A DNA stretch of 64,000 nt from assembly GCA_028583605.1 (NCBI GenBank), contig CM053331.1, forward strand, positions 14,678,857-14,742,856, read 5' to 3'. Both the position numbers and the translations under genes were made by a program. The notes beneath the pieces are model-generated. The model searched no databases. It was not told where the DNA came from and saw only the letters and a program-made list of their open reading frames with translations. This DNA is from Dastarcus helophoroides (lineage: Eukaryota > Arthropoda > Insecta > Coleoptera > Bothrideridae). Positions 49,638-61,028 of this stretch are shown here, piece after piece; the stretch's first letter is position 1, and every line of letters starts with the position of its first letter.

Positions 49638-50702
49638 ATGGACTATTCAAATCAAGAAATGGCCGATATGCATTTAATGTACGGGCTTGCAAATTGTAAT
49701 CGTGCTGAAGCAAGACGGCTGTATGCTGAACGTTTTCCTAATAGACACCTACCAGGAGAAAAATTGTTCCAGAAAATTCATGCTCGTTTATGTGAAACAG
49801 GAAATTTTGTTTTCAAAGGCAACGAGTTGGAAGGCCAAACGCAGAAGTTGCTAATTTAGAGGAGCGTGTGCTTCAGCGAGTTGAAGAAGATCCATGTGTC
49901 AGCACTAGACAACTTGCTTTAGCCGAAGGAGTAAATCACGTAACTATCTGGCGAATTTTGAAATTTTACCAATTTTACCCCTATCATTTTCAAAGAGTTC
50001 AAGGGTTACTTGCTGCTGATTATCCTCCAAGAATAGAATTTTGCAACTGACTATTGCATAAGATCGCTAAAAATGAGAACTTTCCATCGCTCATATTATT
50101 TACGGACGAAGCGGGTTTTACCAGAAACGGGATACTTTCACAACATGCATCAGTGGCAAGTTGAAAATCCCAATGCAGTTATTCAGTCGAGACATCAGCA
50201 ACATTTTTCACTTAACATTTGGGGAGGAATAATAGGGGACTCTATAATTGGACCGTTTTTTTTACCTCATAGGTTAACAGGAGCATCATATAGACATTAT
50301 TTGCAAACAGAGTTACCCGTGTTACTTGAAAATGTTCCACTCATAACAAGACAGCGAATGGGGATAATGCACGATGGGGCACCTGCCCATTTTAGTGCAG
50401 TTGCTAGGGAATTTTTGAATAACAACTATCATCAACGATGGATAGGTCGAGGAGGTCCGATACCATGGCCAGCTAGGTCTCCTGACCTCAACCCACTCGA
50501 TTTCTACTTATGGGGACATCTAAAGCAGATCGTCTACTCCACACCAGTTGACAATATCAATGATCTTCGTGAACGAATTGAAAATGGGTTCAACCAGATT
50601 CACAATACACCAGGCATTTGCGAAAGAATAAGGAGTTCCCTTAGAAGACGAGCCGAGCAATGCATTGCTGCAGGGGGCAGTAATTTCGAACACTTGCTTT
50701 GA
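49638..50702 (+). pseudogene. DD41D-type Tc1/mariner transposase, recently inactivated
   Basis: The enzyme would cut and paste element M. It starts MDYSNQEMADMHLMYGLAN at 49638. A frameshift near 49830 restores as ANLEERVLQRVEEDPCVSTR, the HTH region, through GVNHVTIWRILKFYQFYPYH. An in-frame TGA replaces tryptophan at 50048 (after RIEFCN). LFTDEAGFTRNGIF holds the first catalytic aspartate. A second frameshift near 50130 leads into MHQWQVENPNAVIQ, then GIMHDGAPAHFS (second D) and ARSPDLNPLDFYLWG (third D). The last two aspartates are separated by 41 residues, hence the DD41D call. All three catalytic residues remain and only three lesions are visible, matching the youth shown by the TIRs. 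Confidence 0.85.
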
Positions 50703-51225
50703 TTTTTTTTTTCTTAATTTTGTACTATTTTTATATCAATGCAGTTAGTAGTAGATAAATTAGAAATTTGCAAAACGAATTCTAATAAATGCAACAATTT
50801 TGTTTAAACTCTTTTTTCTCGGAAACGGTTACTTTTAGCGACTTTGAGAAAGAGTACCTTTTTTGTATAAAAAATGTTGCTTTTTACGAATATGGCACTT
50901 TTGTGTCGAAATATTGCAATACAAAAAAGTTGCGGCAAAAAATAATCGCAGGCAACCCCCTACACACCACGCTACTGCTTATTTAAAAAATATGTTACAT
51001 GAGAATATGCCTAATCCAATTCTTTAACTGTTTGCTCAATTGCATGACTTTGCTACTAACCGTTAACTTTTTGTAGTAAAAAAACCACTTTAGGGGCGCC
51101 ATCTTTAAATGGTCATATTTCCGTTAGGAGGCAATTTAAAGAAAAAAATGTATTTCAACATTTTTCATATTTTAATGTGTAGAATATGCTCCTGAAGTAG
51201 CGGCCCGGACTTTTGTAACACCCTG

Positions 51226-51231
51226 TATATA

Positions 51232-51293
<62 letters not shown>
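51226..51293. repeat. (TA)n microsatellite, right flank of M
   Basis: 68 bases of TA repeat with one TG interruption, starting at the base after M's right terminus and running to the left end of N1. Confidence 0.95.
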
Positions 51294-51296
<3 letters not shown>

Positions 51297-51963
51297 TCCT
51301 CCTTTAGTGCGTGGACGAAGGATAGCTCCTAAGCCTGAAAAAATATCAAAATGAAATTTTATCCAGTGGTGTTCATCTATAAGGAGCACATTTTAAAGTT
51401 ATTTTCATTTTATTGCACCAATCATATACAGAGTATCAATATAAAGGTACTTTTTTTAAATAGAACACTTTATATCTTTACATATTTAAATAGCCTTATT
51501 AAAAGGCAGCAAAATAATATATGATTTTTTAGTAATTTTTGGATTTGTAAACCTCCATCACTCTGCATAGCTAAAGTAATATAAGACAACAAGTTTATGC
51601 TTTAGGGAAACTAAAAAGCTATCAATGATTTTTTTTTTGCAAATTGGTTAATACTACATCACACTGAGAGTTTACAAATGACTGCATCGAAGTTCTATCT
51701 TCCGATTTTGGATCCTCCATCCATTAGGAAAACGACCATTCAAAACCACCATAAACTCGATGTTATTTTACTGGATCTTTATAGGGCTGTCCAAATATGT
51801 AAAAATAAATAGGGTAAGTTTATATCAACACTCTGTATATGATTGGTACAATAAAATGAAAATAAATTTAAAATAAACTCCAGGTATATGTACGTCACTG
51901 GGTAAAATTTTATTTTGGCTCAGGCTTAGGAGCTATTCTCCGTCCACGCACTAATGAAGAATC
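51294..51963. mobile_element. Family N TIR element N1
   Basis: The ends GAGTCCTCCTTTAGTGCGTG and the inverse of GATTCTTCATTAGTGCGTGG are followed inward on both sides by GCTCCTAAGCCTGA and its inverse (TCAGGCTTAGGAGC). The arms are about 180-200 bp (CAATCATATACAGAGT on the left, CTCTGTATATGATTGG on the right). It is non-coding. It borders the TA microsatellite in which M landed. Confidence 0.8.
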
Positions 51964-52218
51964 AACAAATATCCTTTTTGTGATTCCTAAGTAACGCCGC
52001 CGATTGGTTCATAGAAGAATCTGTGGACAACTCCAACTAGTGACAAGCAAATAGACAGTAAGGATAATAGCAGTATGTAGCCCAGCTCTTGTTGGAATTG
52101 TCCCCAGTTTCTTCTATGAACTAATAGGTGGTAGTACTTAGGAGTCACATGGAGGATGTCGAATGAATCTATAGTATATACTTGCCGGAGCATTTGTCAA
52201 CTTTTGGGTTGGATATAC

Positions 52219-52257
52219 CAAACTGACGAGATCTAATACGATCGAAACCGGTCTTTG
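52219..52257 (+). ncRNA. Hammerhead ribozyme with complete consensus core
   Basis: Helix I CAAA (52219-52222) with UUUG (52254-52257). CUGACGA 52223-52229. Helix II GAUC (52230-52233), loop UAAUAC, GAUC (52240-52243). GAAA 52244-52247. Helix III formed by self-complementary ACCGGU with no loop (52247-52252). Cleavage would follow C at 52253. All invariant core bases are present and no extra nucleotide intervenes. The loopless helix III implies action as a dimer, as described for minimal Penelope-type hammerheads. Confidence 0.85.
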
Positions 52258-52315
52258 CTTTCCAAACTCTGAATTTAATAAATGCTCAACCCTATTGGTC
52301 TGTGCATTAGGACTT

Positions 52316-52800
52316 GGTCACCAACTTTGGTCGAAATCGATAGAACATACGCAGAACCGTTTCAGATATAAATATTATTTGTTTCTGAAGAAAAAATAAG
52401 TTCCTAAACAATAAAAAAATGTTGATACTGAAATTTTAATAAAACTGGATGCGTCTAGATCATTTTCTTGACACAAAAATCCTCCTTTACCAAGTTTCCT
52501 CAGAATCGATAAAGCCCTTGCGGAAATAAAAATTGTTTCTGGAGGCTATTGATGTCCCTGACAAAATGCAATCTCAAATTTATATACTTATTGTTTTCCT
52601 AATCCAAAAAACCCTTATTTACCAAATTTCACCAAAATTGATACAACCGTTTCTGTGATAAAAATTTCTTCCTCAAGGAGCAGGATGTCCCTAAAAATGG
52701 TGACATATATCTGTATTATTTTTTTAAACTAAAAAGAACTTAGTTAGCAAGTTTCATCGAAGTCGACGGAGCCGTTTAGGAGATAAAACATTTTTTCTTG
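52316..52800. repeat. Degenerate array with CGAAATCGAT..GCCGTTT units
   Basis: Units near 52330, 52493, 52619 and 52749 each read roughly CCAA(A/G)TTTCATCGAAATCGA, then about ten bases, then GCCGTTT..GAGATAAAA. Spacing is 126-163 bp. The best-preserved unit is the last (AAGTTTCATCGAAGTCGACG, GCCGTTTAGGAGATAAAA). A homologous two-unit version lies at 48600-48820. Confidence 0.75.
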
Positions 52801-52965
52801 AACAATTAAAATGTTCTCAAGAACCGTTGATTTTCAATTTTTACCAAGACATCTATCTGGATCGACTTTTCGACTCAAACTAATTAAATTCTTAGTTAAC
52901 ATTTTTATCAAAACCATTAGTCATTTTACCGAAAAATGAATATACGATAGTATATACATACAAAT

Positions 52966-54185
52966 AAGGAAAAATTTTCATTGTCCATGTAAATCACTAA
53001 GAATTGTCCCTTTCATACTTTTCTACGGCCGCTGAACGTATTCCCCTACTTTGACGCAGCATGCTCGTATCTTCCAGTTTAGATGTTAGAAAAAACTCGT
53101 CGAGAGTTTTACAACAGACTGGAATATTGTTTAGCACAGTTTGGCGACCTATTTAAACTCCTCATATTCTAATGTTTTAAGAGTTATTTTGTTATATTCT
53201 TCATTAGAATTACTATTTATTTTGTTTAAAAAATCTCGTTTATTTATTTTGGTTATCAAAGAATATCAGTTTTATTTTGCCCCAGACGTTGATTAAATCA
53301 ACGGACTAAAAGAACAAACAGCATGTGGTAAGCAAATTTTAATAAAATTGTTGCCTGCCAGTAGTAATCCCGTAACAAAACACTAGAAGATATGCTGTAC
53401 TACCGAAATATCCACCAGCACTGATCGCTGCGCTCTGCGTTGAATTGTTTACACTGGTGTAGGAGAATACCAGGCGCCACCCATCTATTCCACTATTAGC
53501 TCTCAATGTTAAATCTCTCATTAACATTCTCCCTGTGGACAGTGTTTGACTTTCCTGAGGTGTATATGTTTTATGTATACAGATAAGGAAAAATTTTCAT
53601 TGTCCATGTAAAACGCTAAGAATTGTCCCTTTCATAGTTTTCTACGGCCGCTGAACGTATTCCCCTACTTTGACGCAGCATGCTCGTATCTTCCAGTTTA
53701 GATGTTAGAAAAATCTCGTCGAGAGTTCTACAACAGACTGGAATATTGTTTAGCACAGTCTGGCGGCCTGTTTGAACGCTTTATATTGTAATGTTTAAAG
53801 AATTATTATGTTATATTCTTCATTAGAATTATTATTTCTTTTGTTCAAGAAATCTCGTTTATTTATTTTGGTTATCAAAGAATATCCGTTTTATTTTGCC
53901 TCAGACGTTGATTAAACCAACGGACTAAAAAACAAACAGCATGTGGTACGCAAATTTTAGTAAAATTGTTGTCTGCCAGTGGTAATCCCGTAACAAAACA
54001 CGTTAGAAGCTATGATGTACTACTGAAATCTCCACCAGCACTGATCGCTGCGCTCTGCGTTGAATTGTTTACGCCGGCGTAGGAGAATAAAAGGCGCCGC
54101 CCATCTATCCCACTATTAGCTCTTAATGTTAAATCTCTCATTATCATTCTCCCTATGGTCAGTGTTTGACTTGCCTGATGTGTAC
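52966..54185. repeat. Tandem duplication, two units of about 600 bp
   Basis: 52966-53565 and 53585-54185 are about 90 percent alike from beginning to end: both contain TTTCATTGTCCATGTAAA or close variants, TCTACGGCCGCTGAACGTAT and CACTGATCGCTGCGCTCTGC. A 19-bp spacer separates them. On the minus strand both keep an open block with MRDLTLRANSGIDG and VNNSTQSAAISAGG (53527-53339 in the first unit). Differences include synonymous and non-synonymous changes, and a stop ends the frame early in the second unit. I do not recognise the protein. Confidence 0.85.
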
Positions 54186-56316
54186 AAACAACTTTAACTC
54201 ATTTAATAGTATAAGATATATTGAGCACCTGCAGTTTTCATACATTTTTGAATCAGCAGTGAATGGGTTAACCTAATTTAGGTAAGGTGAAGAGGGATAA
54301 ACACAGTTCTTGGACAATTTTTTGCGTTTCCTAGAAAATTTTGAATTCAAATAAGATCGTCTAATTGATCCCTTGCATTTTTTAATATAGCTAATTATTG
54401 GAGGAAAATCGTGGTCAACTGAAAGGGAGCATTATCAAAATAATCATCTTTAACAATCTAACTAAGCTTAGGGGACATTATACATTTTGTAATAAATTGC
54501 ATTAAAACTATTATAACAAATATTGGAAATGCCACCGACCCCCGCCGCGCGCAATCCCCCATTCTTCAGCACATGAACTGTCGAACACAATCGCTGTAAC
54601 TCGAAATGAGTGCGCTTTAGAACAAAGGTTTAAACAAAGAATAATTTCTATTTCAGCCCCGAAAATAGGCTCTTAAAATGTGTACATTAAATTTTGAAGT
54701 ATCCTGTATATCATTGATAACGAAACTGTAATAAATGTGTTTAAATCAATGTTTACAAATCTTTAGATGGTCATCGTCCAAGATCAATCATCACTGCTGA
54801 TATTCAATGTAACATGGTTAAATTGCTAGAAAGTCTACAATGTATCGTCCACATAAGATACCGCAATATTGTAGTAATCGTCATATAAATAGAAGCTGCA
54901 AAAACTTCACGTTGCCTTTTGGTTGATAATTTTGCCTATAAATCGTTGCAGTTAGTTTCCTTCGAATGGGGTTACTTTAATGCTCTGGGTTACTTTGATA
55001 AAAAGTATTTTTGATTTTTAAATTTAAATTACTAAATTCTTAAACCCAATCAAAAATATATTTTTTATGATTCTCAAGAGTGAACGTTAGTTATTGACAT
55101 TTCTTAGTTTCATCAAAAACAAACAAGCCTATGTAGTGAAAATAAATGCAAAATATACGTACTGTTTCTTAGCTATGTTATACTCTTGAATAATTTCAGC
55201 ATTAAAAAGTTAGGTATTGTGATGAGACATTTTTTATGAAAGTTACTTTAACTGAAGCTTACTGTGCTATACTATTATGGTTTGATAAATAATATAACAC
55301 TATAAACATATTTTATAGCTACCTTTGTTTTCAACAAGGCGACTTTGATCGCTCCATGGGGTAAGATTGATCAACTATCAAGTCACCCCACTAGGTTTTT
55401 TGTCGACTTGTAGATATGTGGCATGAAATTTTTAATCTATTTTTCAAATTAAGATAAATTTAGATTTACGAGTTTATGAAATTACAGACTAAGCTTTCGA
55501 AATAGTGATAGCAGCTGTTGTCGATTGTCGCTTGGCTCTGCAAGCCACGTCATTAAAATAAGTATCCAAAAAAGAATCTGGAGCTCAACCAATTTACTCG
55601 GAAACCGAACAAAAATTTATATTAAAAAATGTATAAATATCTGTAGCGAATGTGTACCGAATGGTGTCGGTATCTGAGACTAAATTTCCCTGTTCATTTA
55701 CACTATGACATAAGTATAGCTAAATAAAATTGCTGACACTTCTAGCTGAGATAAAATGTCGACATAAAATGTCTTTGCTACTTTAAATAATTAAAATGTG
55801 ATTAGGTCCAATTGGTAATTCTAGATATTAAATTCTATAACCAATGATTCCCAAATATTGAAAACGGTTAAGCTATTCAAATTTACGAATTACTTAGATG
55901 GAGTAGTATCTCAATATTATAAGTGATATACAATAGTTAATCGCATGAAATATCTCGAGGAAATGTAGACGATTACCACTTCTGAGATATATGTCAGACA
56001 CTGGTTGAAATCGAGGTTGCTCAAAACAGCCACTTTTGATATGCAAATCTAGAGTACAACTTTTATACCTGAAACAGGATGACCAAAACAGCCACGACAA
56101 AATTTCCTTTATCTATTGGATAAATTAGATATTGATAAAATACTTAATGATACTCCTTCTGGGTAATTACTCATTAGAAAATACTAAGTTCAACTTGTTC
56201 TCTCATTGGTTATTACTAGGTGGACATTATCTCCTATTTGGTATATAATATTCTCTATTATTTTTATAAATCAGTTGCCTGTAAAATTGTGCATCTTACT
56301 TGACCAAACAATTACC
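54186..56316. other. Unassigned non-coding sequence
   Basis: A short GC-rich patch (54530-54570) and GGGGTTACTTT/GTCACCCC words near 54968 and 55385 may be ends of decayed elements, but I cannot pair them into an element. No gene is supported. Confidence 0.4.
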
Positions 56317-58254
56317 ATGGAAGGTATTCTTAGTGTAACGAACAAAGGTGGAGAAGCGCTGATTTTTGAAAATTAGAAATACTGAAAAGCACACACATCA
56401 AAAGATGATGAAATACGTTGGCGTTGTACATTAACTGGTTGTGGAGCAACAGTTTATACTACAACTAGTGAAAAAACAATCATACTCCGAGGGGAGAAAT
56501 ATCACACTCACAAAACAAACAAAAAAAAATTTCCGGCAACAAGTGACTTAAGCTGCAAAACGAAAAATCGTTGAAGACCGTAGTTTACAACCTTCGAAAG
56601 CTGTAGTTATTGCACAAGGTGCAGAAAATGTCATTACCCAGGACGTGAATAACATCAAAAAAACTTGTTACTATGCTAGAAGAAGTGTTATGCCGCCTTT
56701 ACCAAAGTCAAAAACTGACGTTTAATTAGCAGTGCAGGGTTTGAATATACCTACAACTCGTGGTGAACCATTTTTACTCGTTAACGACTTTTCATCCAAG
56801 ATTATAGTGTTTTTCTGTAAGTCAATCTTGCAATTATTATGTAATGTGGAAACTATGTACATGGATCAAACCTTTGATTACTGTACTAAGTATTATTCAC
56901 AAATGTTCACATCACATGGACTAAAGAACAGACATTACATACCGTTAGTTTTTGCCCTACTATCGGATAAAGCAGGGGTTCCCAACCTTTTTGTATTCAA
57001 GAGCACATTCTAAAATATCGGTAGAGTGGCGGGCACCACCTATTTTTGATCTACAAACTCCTTCCATAACTTCTCATTTTCCCATAATTTATTTTCTTAT
57101 ATTCATAATTTGTAAATAAATAATAAACAAAAATGTTTCAAAATAATAAATTATTCAAATTTCATACACACGGAGAAATGTATTTGCAAAACGTAAACAA
57201 AGTAAACAAAAAGACAAATACAAAGAACACATTTTATAAAAAAATATAATAGCAATATGTCAATGTGATCTTTGGCATTGCATATTATTGGCCAGTGCTT
57301 TATAATTAGAAGAGTATGACGATAATCCTGTTAGCAAACAATCATAAAGATGCTCATCGGTGCGTCGAGATCTATATCTTGATATTATTAAGTTCATGTT
57401 TGAAAACAATGATTCGCATAAATATGTCGAACCGAGAAATGATTCAATTTTTTATGCCGCTTTTTTCAAAAATGGGAACATTTCTCTGTCCCCTGTATTC
57501 CAAAAGTCCTCTGACATTAAGGATTTTAGCAAAATATCATTCTTAAGGCCCAACATTTCTAACTCTACTTCTTCTGTCTCTGTCGAATAGTGGCGGGCAC
57601 ATACGAATCGTTCCGCGGGCGCCATGGTGCCCGCGGGCACGAGGTTGGGAACCTCTGGGATAAAGCAACTAATACCTATGTTAACCTTCTTCAACTTTTG
57701 AAGACCAAGTCCACAGAAACAGAGTTGACGCTACAACGGAAAACTGTCGTCGTCGATTTTGAGATTTCCATCCATAATGCCGTATCAACAGTTTTTCCAC
57801 AAGATAAAATAATTGGTTGTCGATTTCACCTTTAGCAAGGTTGGTGGAGAAAAATACAAAAATTAGGACTTTCTTCGATATATAGGGATCCAGATTCCCT
57901 TATTGGTAAATGGTTAAAGGCACCCCTTCGGACTGACCTATTTAGACCCAAATGATTGTTTTGCGCTAGATTTTGCAGAGGATTTGCCACAACATGAGGG
58001 TCTTCGAAGTTTCTTCGACTATTTAGTCGAAAATTATATAGACGAAGACTCTCAATTTCCACCAACAATACGCTATAAATTTTTTGAGAACGACCAATGC
58101 GTGCGAATCGTTTCACTCTAGATTTAATTTAAGTTGTTATAATCCTTATCCATCTTTGTATAACTTTGTGGACGTACTTAAGAACTTTCAATTTGACACG
58201 TACATCAAGATGCAAAGTACCAGGGAAAAAGTGTGTGTGAAACCGAAAATTTAG
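56317..58254 (+). pseudogene. FLYWCH/MULE-type transposase, interrupted by hAT element O
   Basis: The start is MEGILSVTNKGGEALIF at 56317. A FLYWCH zinc-finger region follows (RWRCTLTGCGATVYTT, then GEKYHTH), the DNA-binding half of these proteins. After frameshifts the MULE catalytic domain reads MYMDQTFDYCTKYY (first D), HGLKNRHYIPLVFALLSDK, then beyond the insertion VVVDFEISIHNAVSTVF (second D), IIGCRFHL (the C..H motif), and, after a stop and another frameshift, NACESFHSRFNLSCYNP with the catalytic E and LKNFQFDTYIKM near the end. The stop at 58252-58254 is the natural end. In-frame stops at about 56374 and 56380, several frameshifts and element O make it inactive. It may be a transposon gene or a domesticated FLYWCH copy; no TIRs were found. 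Confidence 0.8.
56973..57657. mobile_element. hAT non-autonomous element O
   Basis: The ends CAGGGGTTCCCAACC and the inverse of CAGAGGTTCCCAACC are flanked by an exact 8-bp duplication GGATAAAG (56965-56972, 57658-57665), the hallmark of hAT transposition. A GC-rich subterminal palindrome (GCGGGCGCCATGGTGCCCGC) lies near the right end, and GTGGCGGGCAC occurs at both ends (near 57027 and 57591). The overlapping 76-80-codon frames inside are not recognisable transposase. Confidence 0.9.
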
Positions 58255-60109
58255 AGTAAAGAAAAAAATAATAACAATTTAATAAAACAATTTCGCGACA
58301 AACAGATAAGTCGCTTACATTTTGTTAAATGTGTATCACATTACTGTAAAGTTAAATTATGACATGTTTTTGTTTTATAATAAAAATGCTATTTTAAATT
58401 GTTGTTTAAACTTATCCACCTATACCCGTGCGTGGTACACTTATGTATTTCACCAGTGTCGTGCGGTAGTATCATGCGAGGTGGTGGTCGCATCAGGCGG
58501 CGCTTATACTGTTTTCCAATAGTTTTTATTTTCTTTATAAGATCACAGGGCTCATATTTTTCAGAGGCGAAATTTAAAAGGCTCGCCTCATTCTGAAGAT
58601 AATCAGCAGTGTAATTAGTCTCAAAAACCTTCTCTCAGGATAATATATTCTTATGTCAGTGAGAAACATATGAAGCAATGTGTCTAATTTAAACGCGCCC
58701 TTAAACCCTTTCTTTTTTTGCCAAAATTTTTGAAAAGTGATGGTTGCGGAAAAATGTTCATATAATATTAATATTTATAGAACCAAAATGTTACCCTTTC
58801 TTTTTCTAATTCGCTGGTAAAGATATTTTATATATAATTTTTTAAATTTTGTTTGTTCTAAGTAACCCCAAACCATAAATATCCTTATAACTTTAATTGT
58901 CATTGATCAACATTTGTAGTAATTTAAGAAAGATACTTCTACAACTGCCTACTTTGATTTCTTGTTAAAAGAATAGAGACGTAGCAAAGTAATCTCACTC
59001 TCAGTTTAATTTTAATCATGGCTATTTCAGTTTTTTCTTCTTTGTTTTTGAAGATTTTCAGTTGCAATTAGAAAGATGGATACAGTTACAAAACTGATAT
59101 TTTTGTTTTTTAATTCTTTAGTTAGGGAATAAATAAAAAAGATAGTGATTTAAATTTATAAACTAAACAAAGTAGCCGCAATCCACGGTTATGTACAAAC
59201 GAACAAAATATTTTTATTTCCAACCACTGTAGCCGAACATGTGAGAAATGCAATATGACATAAAATATTTTTTTTACCACGTACATATTTCACAAGGTTT
59301 GAAAAGATGGAAAAGAGTCAAAAATTGACCTGTATAGCTGCAAAACCAAGTCGCGGAGTGTACCGTTTGGTTTTAGCAAGGATTTTTAGAACTGCTTACT
59401 TACGTGAATGCCAATAACTAACAAACTTATTTAGGAATAATTTAAAGTATGCTGCTCCCAAAGTTCCTGCTTTTTATTTATAAAAATTTGTTAGTAATTT
59501 TTTTATAGTTTAAGAATAACTAACCATTACACCTACTTGGATATTTCAGCAGGTTTAGCTGAAAATACGGTAGTTGCATTTATTTAAATCAATCAAACGC
59601 ACAGAGCAAATATATGGGGCAATTGCGATGTTTTTTTCCGAAAGTTTGAATTTAAAATCTCTTCTTCAAAATAGTAATTTTTGTTTTATTTTTCCTATTA
59701 TTTTTTTTTAATTTTATAGGTTTCAAACGAAAAATTTGTTTTACGACATTTCTGTAGTAGACTAAAAATTTTCACTCCTTCAAAAAATGTCTAAATTAAT
59801 GTTCAAATTTCGATTTTTTTTTTGAAATTTATGTAGGTGTTAATGTGGTTGGTTAAAATCAAATACTATAAATGAGCCTCCTAAATTCAAAAATCAAAAT
59901 ATTTGAAATGGTAAATTTCGTAACCATCATACATTTTTATTTTGCTGCTGGTTTCACTTTTAAAGTTTAATCAAAAATAAATTAATGTAACAAATAAATT
60001 TTCCAAATAAAATTTTTAGATATTTTGACGTAAGAGTCGCTTTTGTCAAATAAATAACAGTTTTTGCAATACATCGCCTATTTCTGAAACCAATATTAAA
60101 TTATATATA
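58255..60109. other. Non-coding sequence with a possible hAT-type end
   Basis: CAGTGTCGTGCGG near 58452, followed by TCATGCGAGGTGGTGG and CAGGCGGCGC, resembles hAT terminal sequence and is unusually GC-rich. A matching right end was not found. From about 59640 to 59860 low-complexity AAATTTT sequence dominates. Confidence 0.4.
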
Positions 60110-60310
60110 CTCTGTTCACCCAACAGATACAGTTAGGCCACTTTCCATAAAAAAAGAGAGGTTTACACGAGATCAAGAAATAAATCAACGTTACTACTAA
60201 CGCGACCGATTAAATTGTTTTGGTGTGTGTAATTCGAGATTTTCAAACACAAACCAATAGAAATTACTTATTCAAATATCGCGGTTTGTTTAAGGGATCT
60301 AAAGCATAGA
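60110..60310. mobile_element. Family H element H2, about 200 bp, inverted relative to H1
   Basis: It starts CTCTGTTCACCCAACAGATA after TA, then TTAGGCCACTTTCC, CAACGTTACTACTAACGCGA and CAAATATCGCGG, each found inverted in H1. It lacks the extra block inside H1. The distal terminus has diverged. Confidence 0.55.
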
Positions 60311-61028
60311 TAATTCTATAAATTTTTATTATTATTAATTTGCAACTTTTCCGTTAAGCTATAAACGAACAATCAAACAAAAGCACTTTTTCCAACTCAT
60401 TTTATCAAAAACTATATAATTTAACTGCTGCAAAGGCTCTCCGTTTATTTTTCATTTATTTTAGCAATGAGTTATCCTGACAGTTTATTCAAAGTAAAAC
60501 AAACGATGAGTATTGATTTATTTTAGATGGGAAAATCTTTGAATTTTATAAAATCGCGCCCCGAATAGAAGTAAATACAGACGAGGGTAAACATAAAACA
60601 TTCTAGCAAAAAATCATTCAGCGGAAAATGGTTTTTATTATTTATATAAGGCGAAAACAGCAGGCTTCGCAAGAAAGCGTTTCGACAAAAAATGTAACAA
60701 ATATCATTTGCGGGTTTACTGCAAGCAAAAGAACACAGAAAGGGTGGTAACCGAGGATAATTGGAATTTGTTTCCAATAAAATCGATTTGGGTTTAAACT
60801 GGATGAGTTTTTCTACGGCCGCTAGATCGTCATTTGAACGTTTTTTATTGTGCAGATGCATCTGTTTTGCGTTAGGGTGACGCACGATCTCCATTATTAA
60901 TTTTAGTTTTGGTTTTGAGCAAACTCATAAATTGGAAGCATTTTCAAAACCATGATACCCATAAATCAGTATCCCAGAGATTCATAGCATAAATGACGCC
61001 ACATTATCCAAAGTGGCGAAAACCTATA
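60311..61028. other. Unassigned sequence with a 123-codon minus-strand frame
   Basis: 60894-60523 (minus) is open from MEIVRHPNAKQMHLHNKKRS to the stop, one of the longer frames outside the transposon genes. It has no motif I recognise and a hydrophobic, cysteine-containing middle. It could be chance in a locally more GC-balanced patch or a conserved element. I do not call it a gene. Confidence 0.3.

Larger units (their letters stand above)
45981..51225 (+). mobile_element. DD41D Tc1/mariner-superfamily transposon M (with L nested)
   Basis: Terminal inverted repeats of 422 bp (45981-46402 and 50804-51225) begin CAGGG[A]TGTTACAAAAGTC and differ at only a few positions, suggesting a fairly young element. 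It is inserted at TA inside a TA microsatellite. A single transposase gene (49638-50702, plus) lies near the right TIR. Element L (3.0 kb) interrupts the left internal region; without it M would be about 2.2 kb. Confidence 0.9.
51966..52900 (+). mobile_element. Ribozyme element Q: foldback, hammerhead and repeat array
   Basis: An inverted repeat of about 60 bp (51980-52041 and 52086-52149, with GGTTCATAGAAGAATCTGTG opposed by its near inverse) with a 45-bp spacer is followed by about 65 bp, a complete hammerhead (52219-52257), and a degenerate array (52316-52800). The order resembles the terminal unit of a Penelope-like retroelement, but no reverse transcriptase is present and the outer limits are approximate. 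Confidence 0.6.

Noticed and set aside
57316..57694. Three overlapping 76-80-codon frames as genes
   Set aside because: They lie inside non-autonomous hAT element O, on both strands, with no transposase motif.
53017..60823. Shared word TTTTCTACGGCCGCT between the tandem units and 60808-60823
   Set aside because: Similarity does not extend beyond about 15 bases, which can occur by chance in 64 kb.
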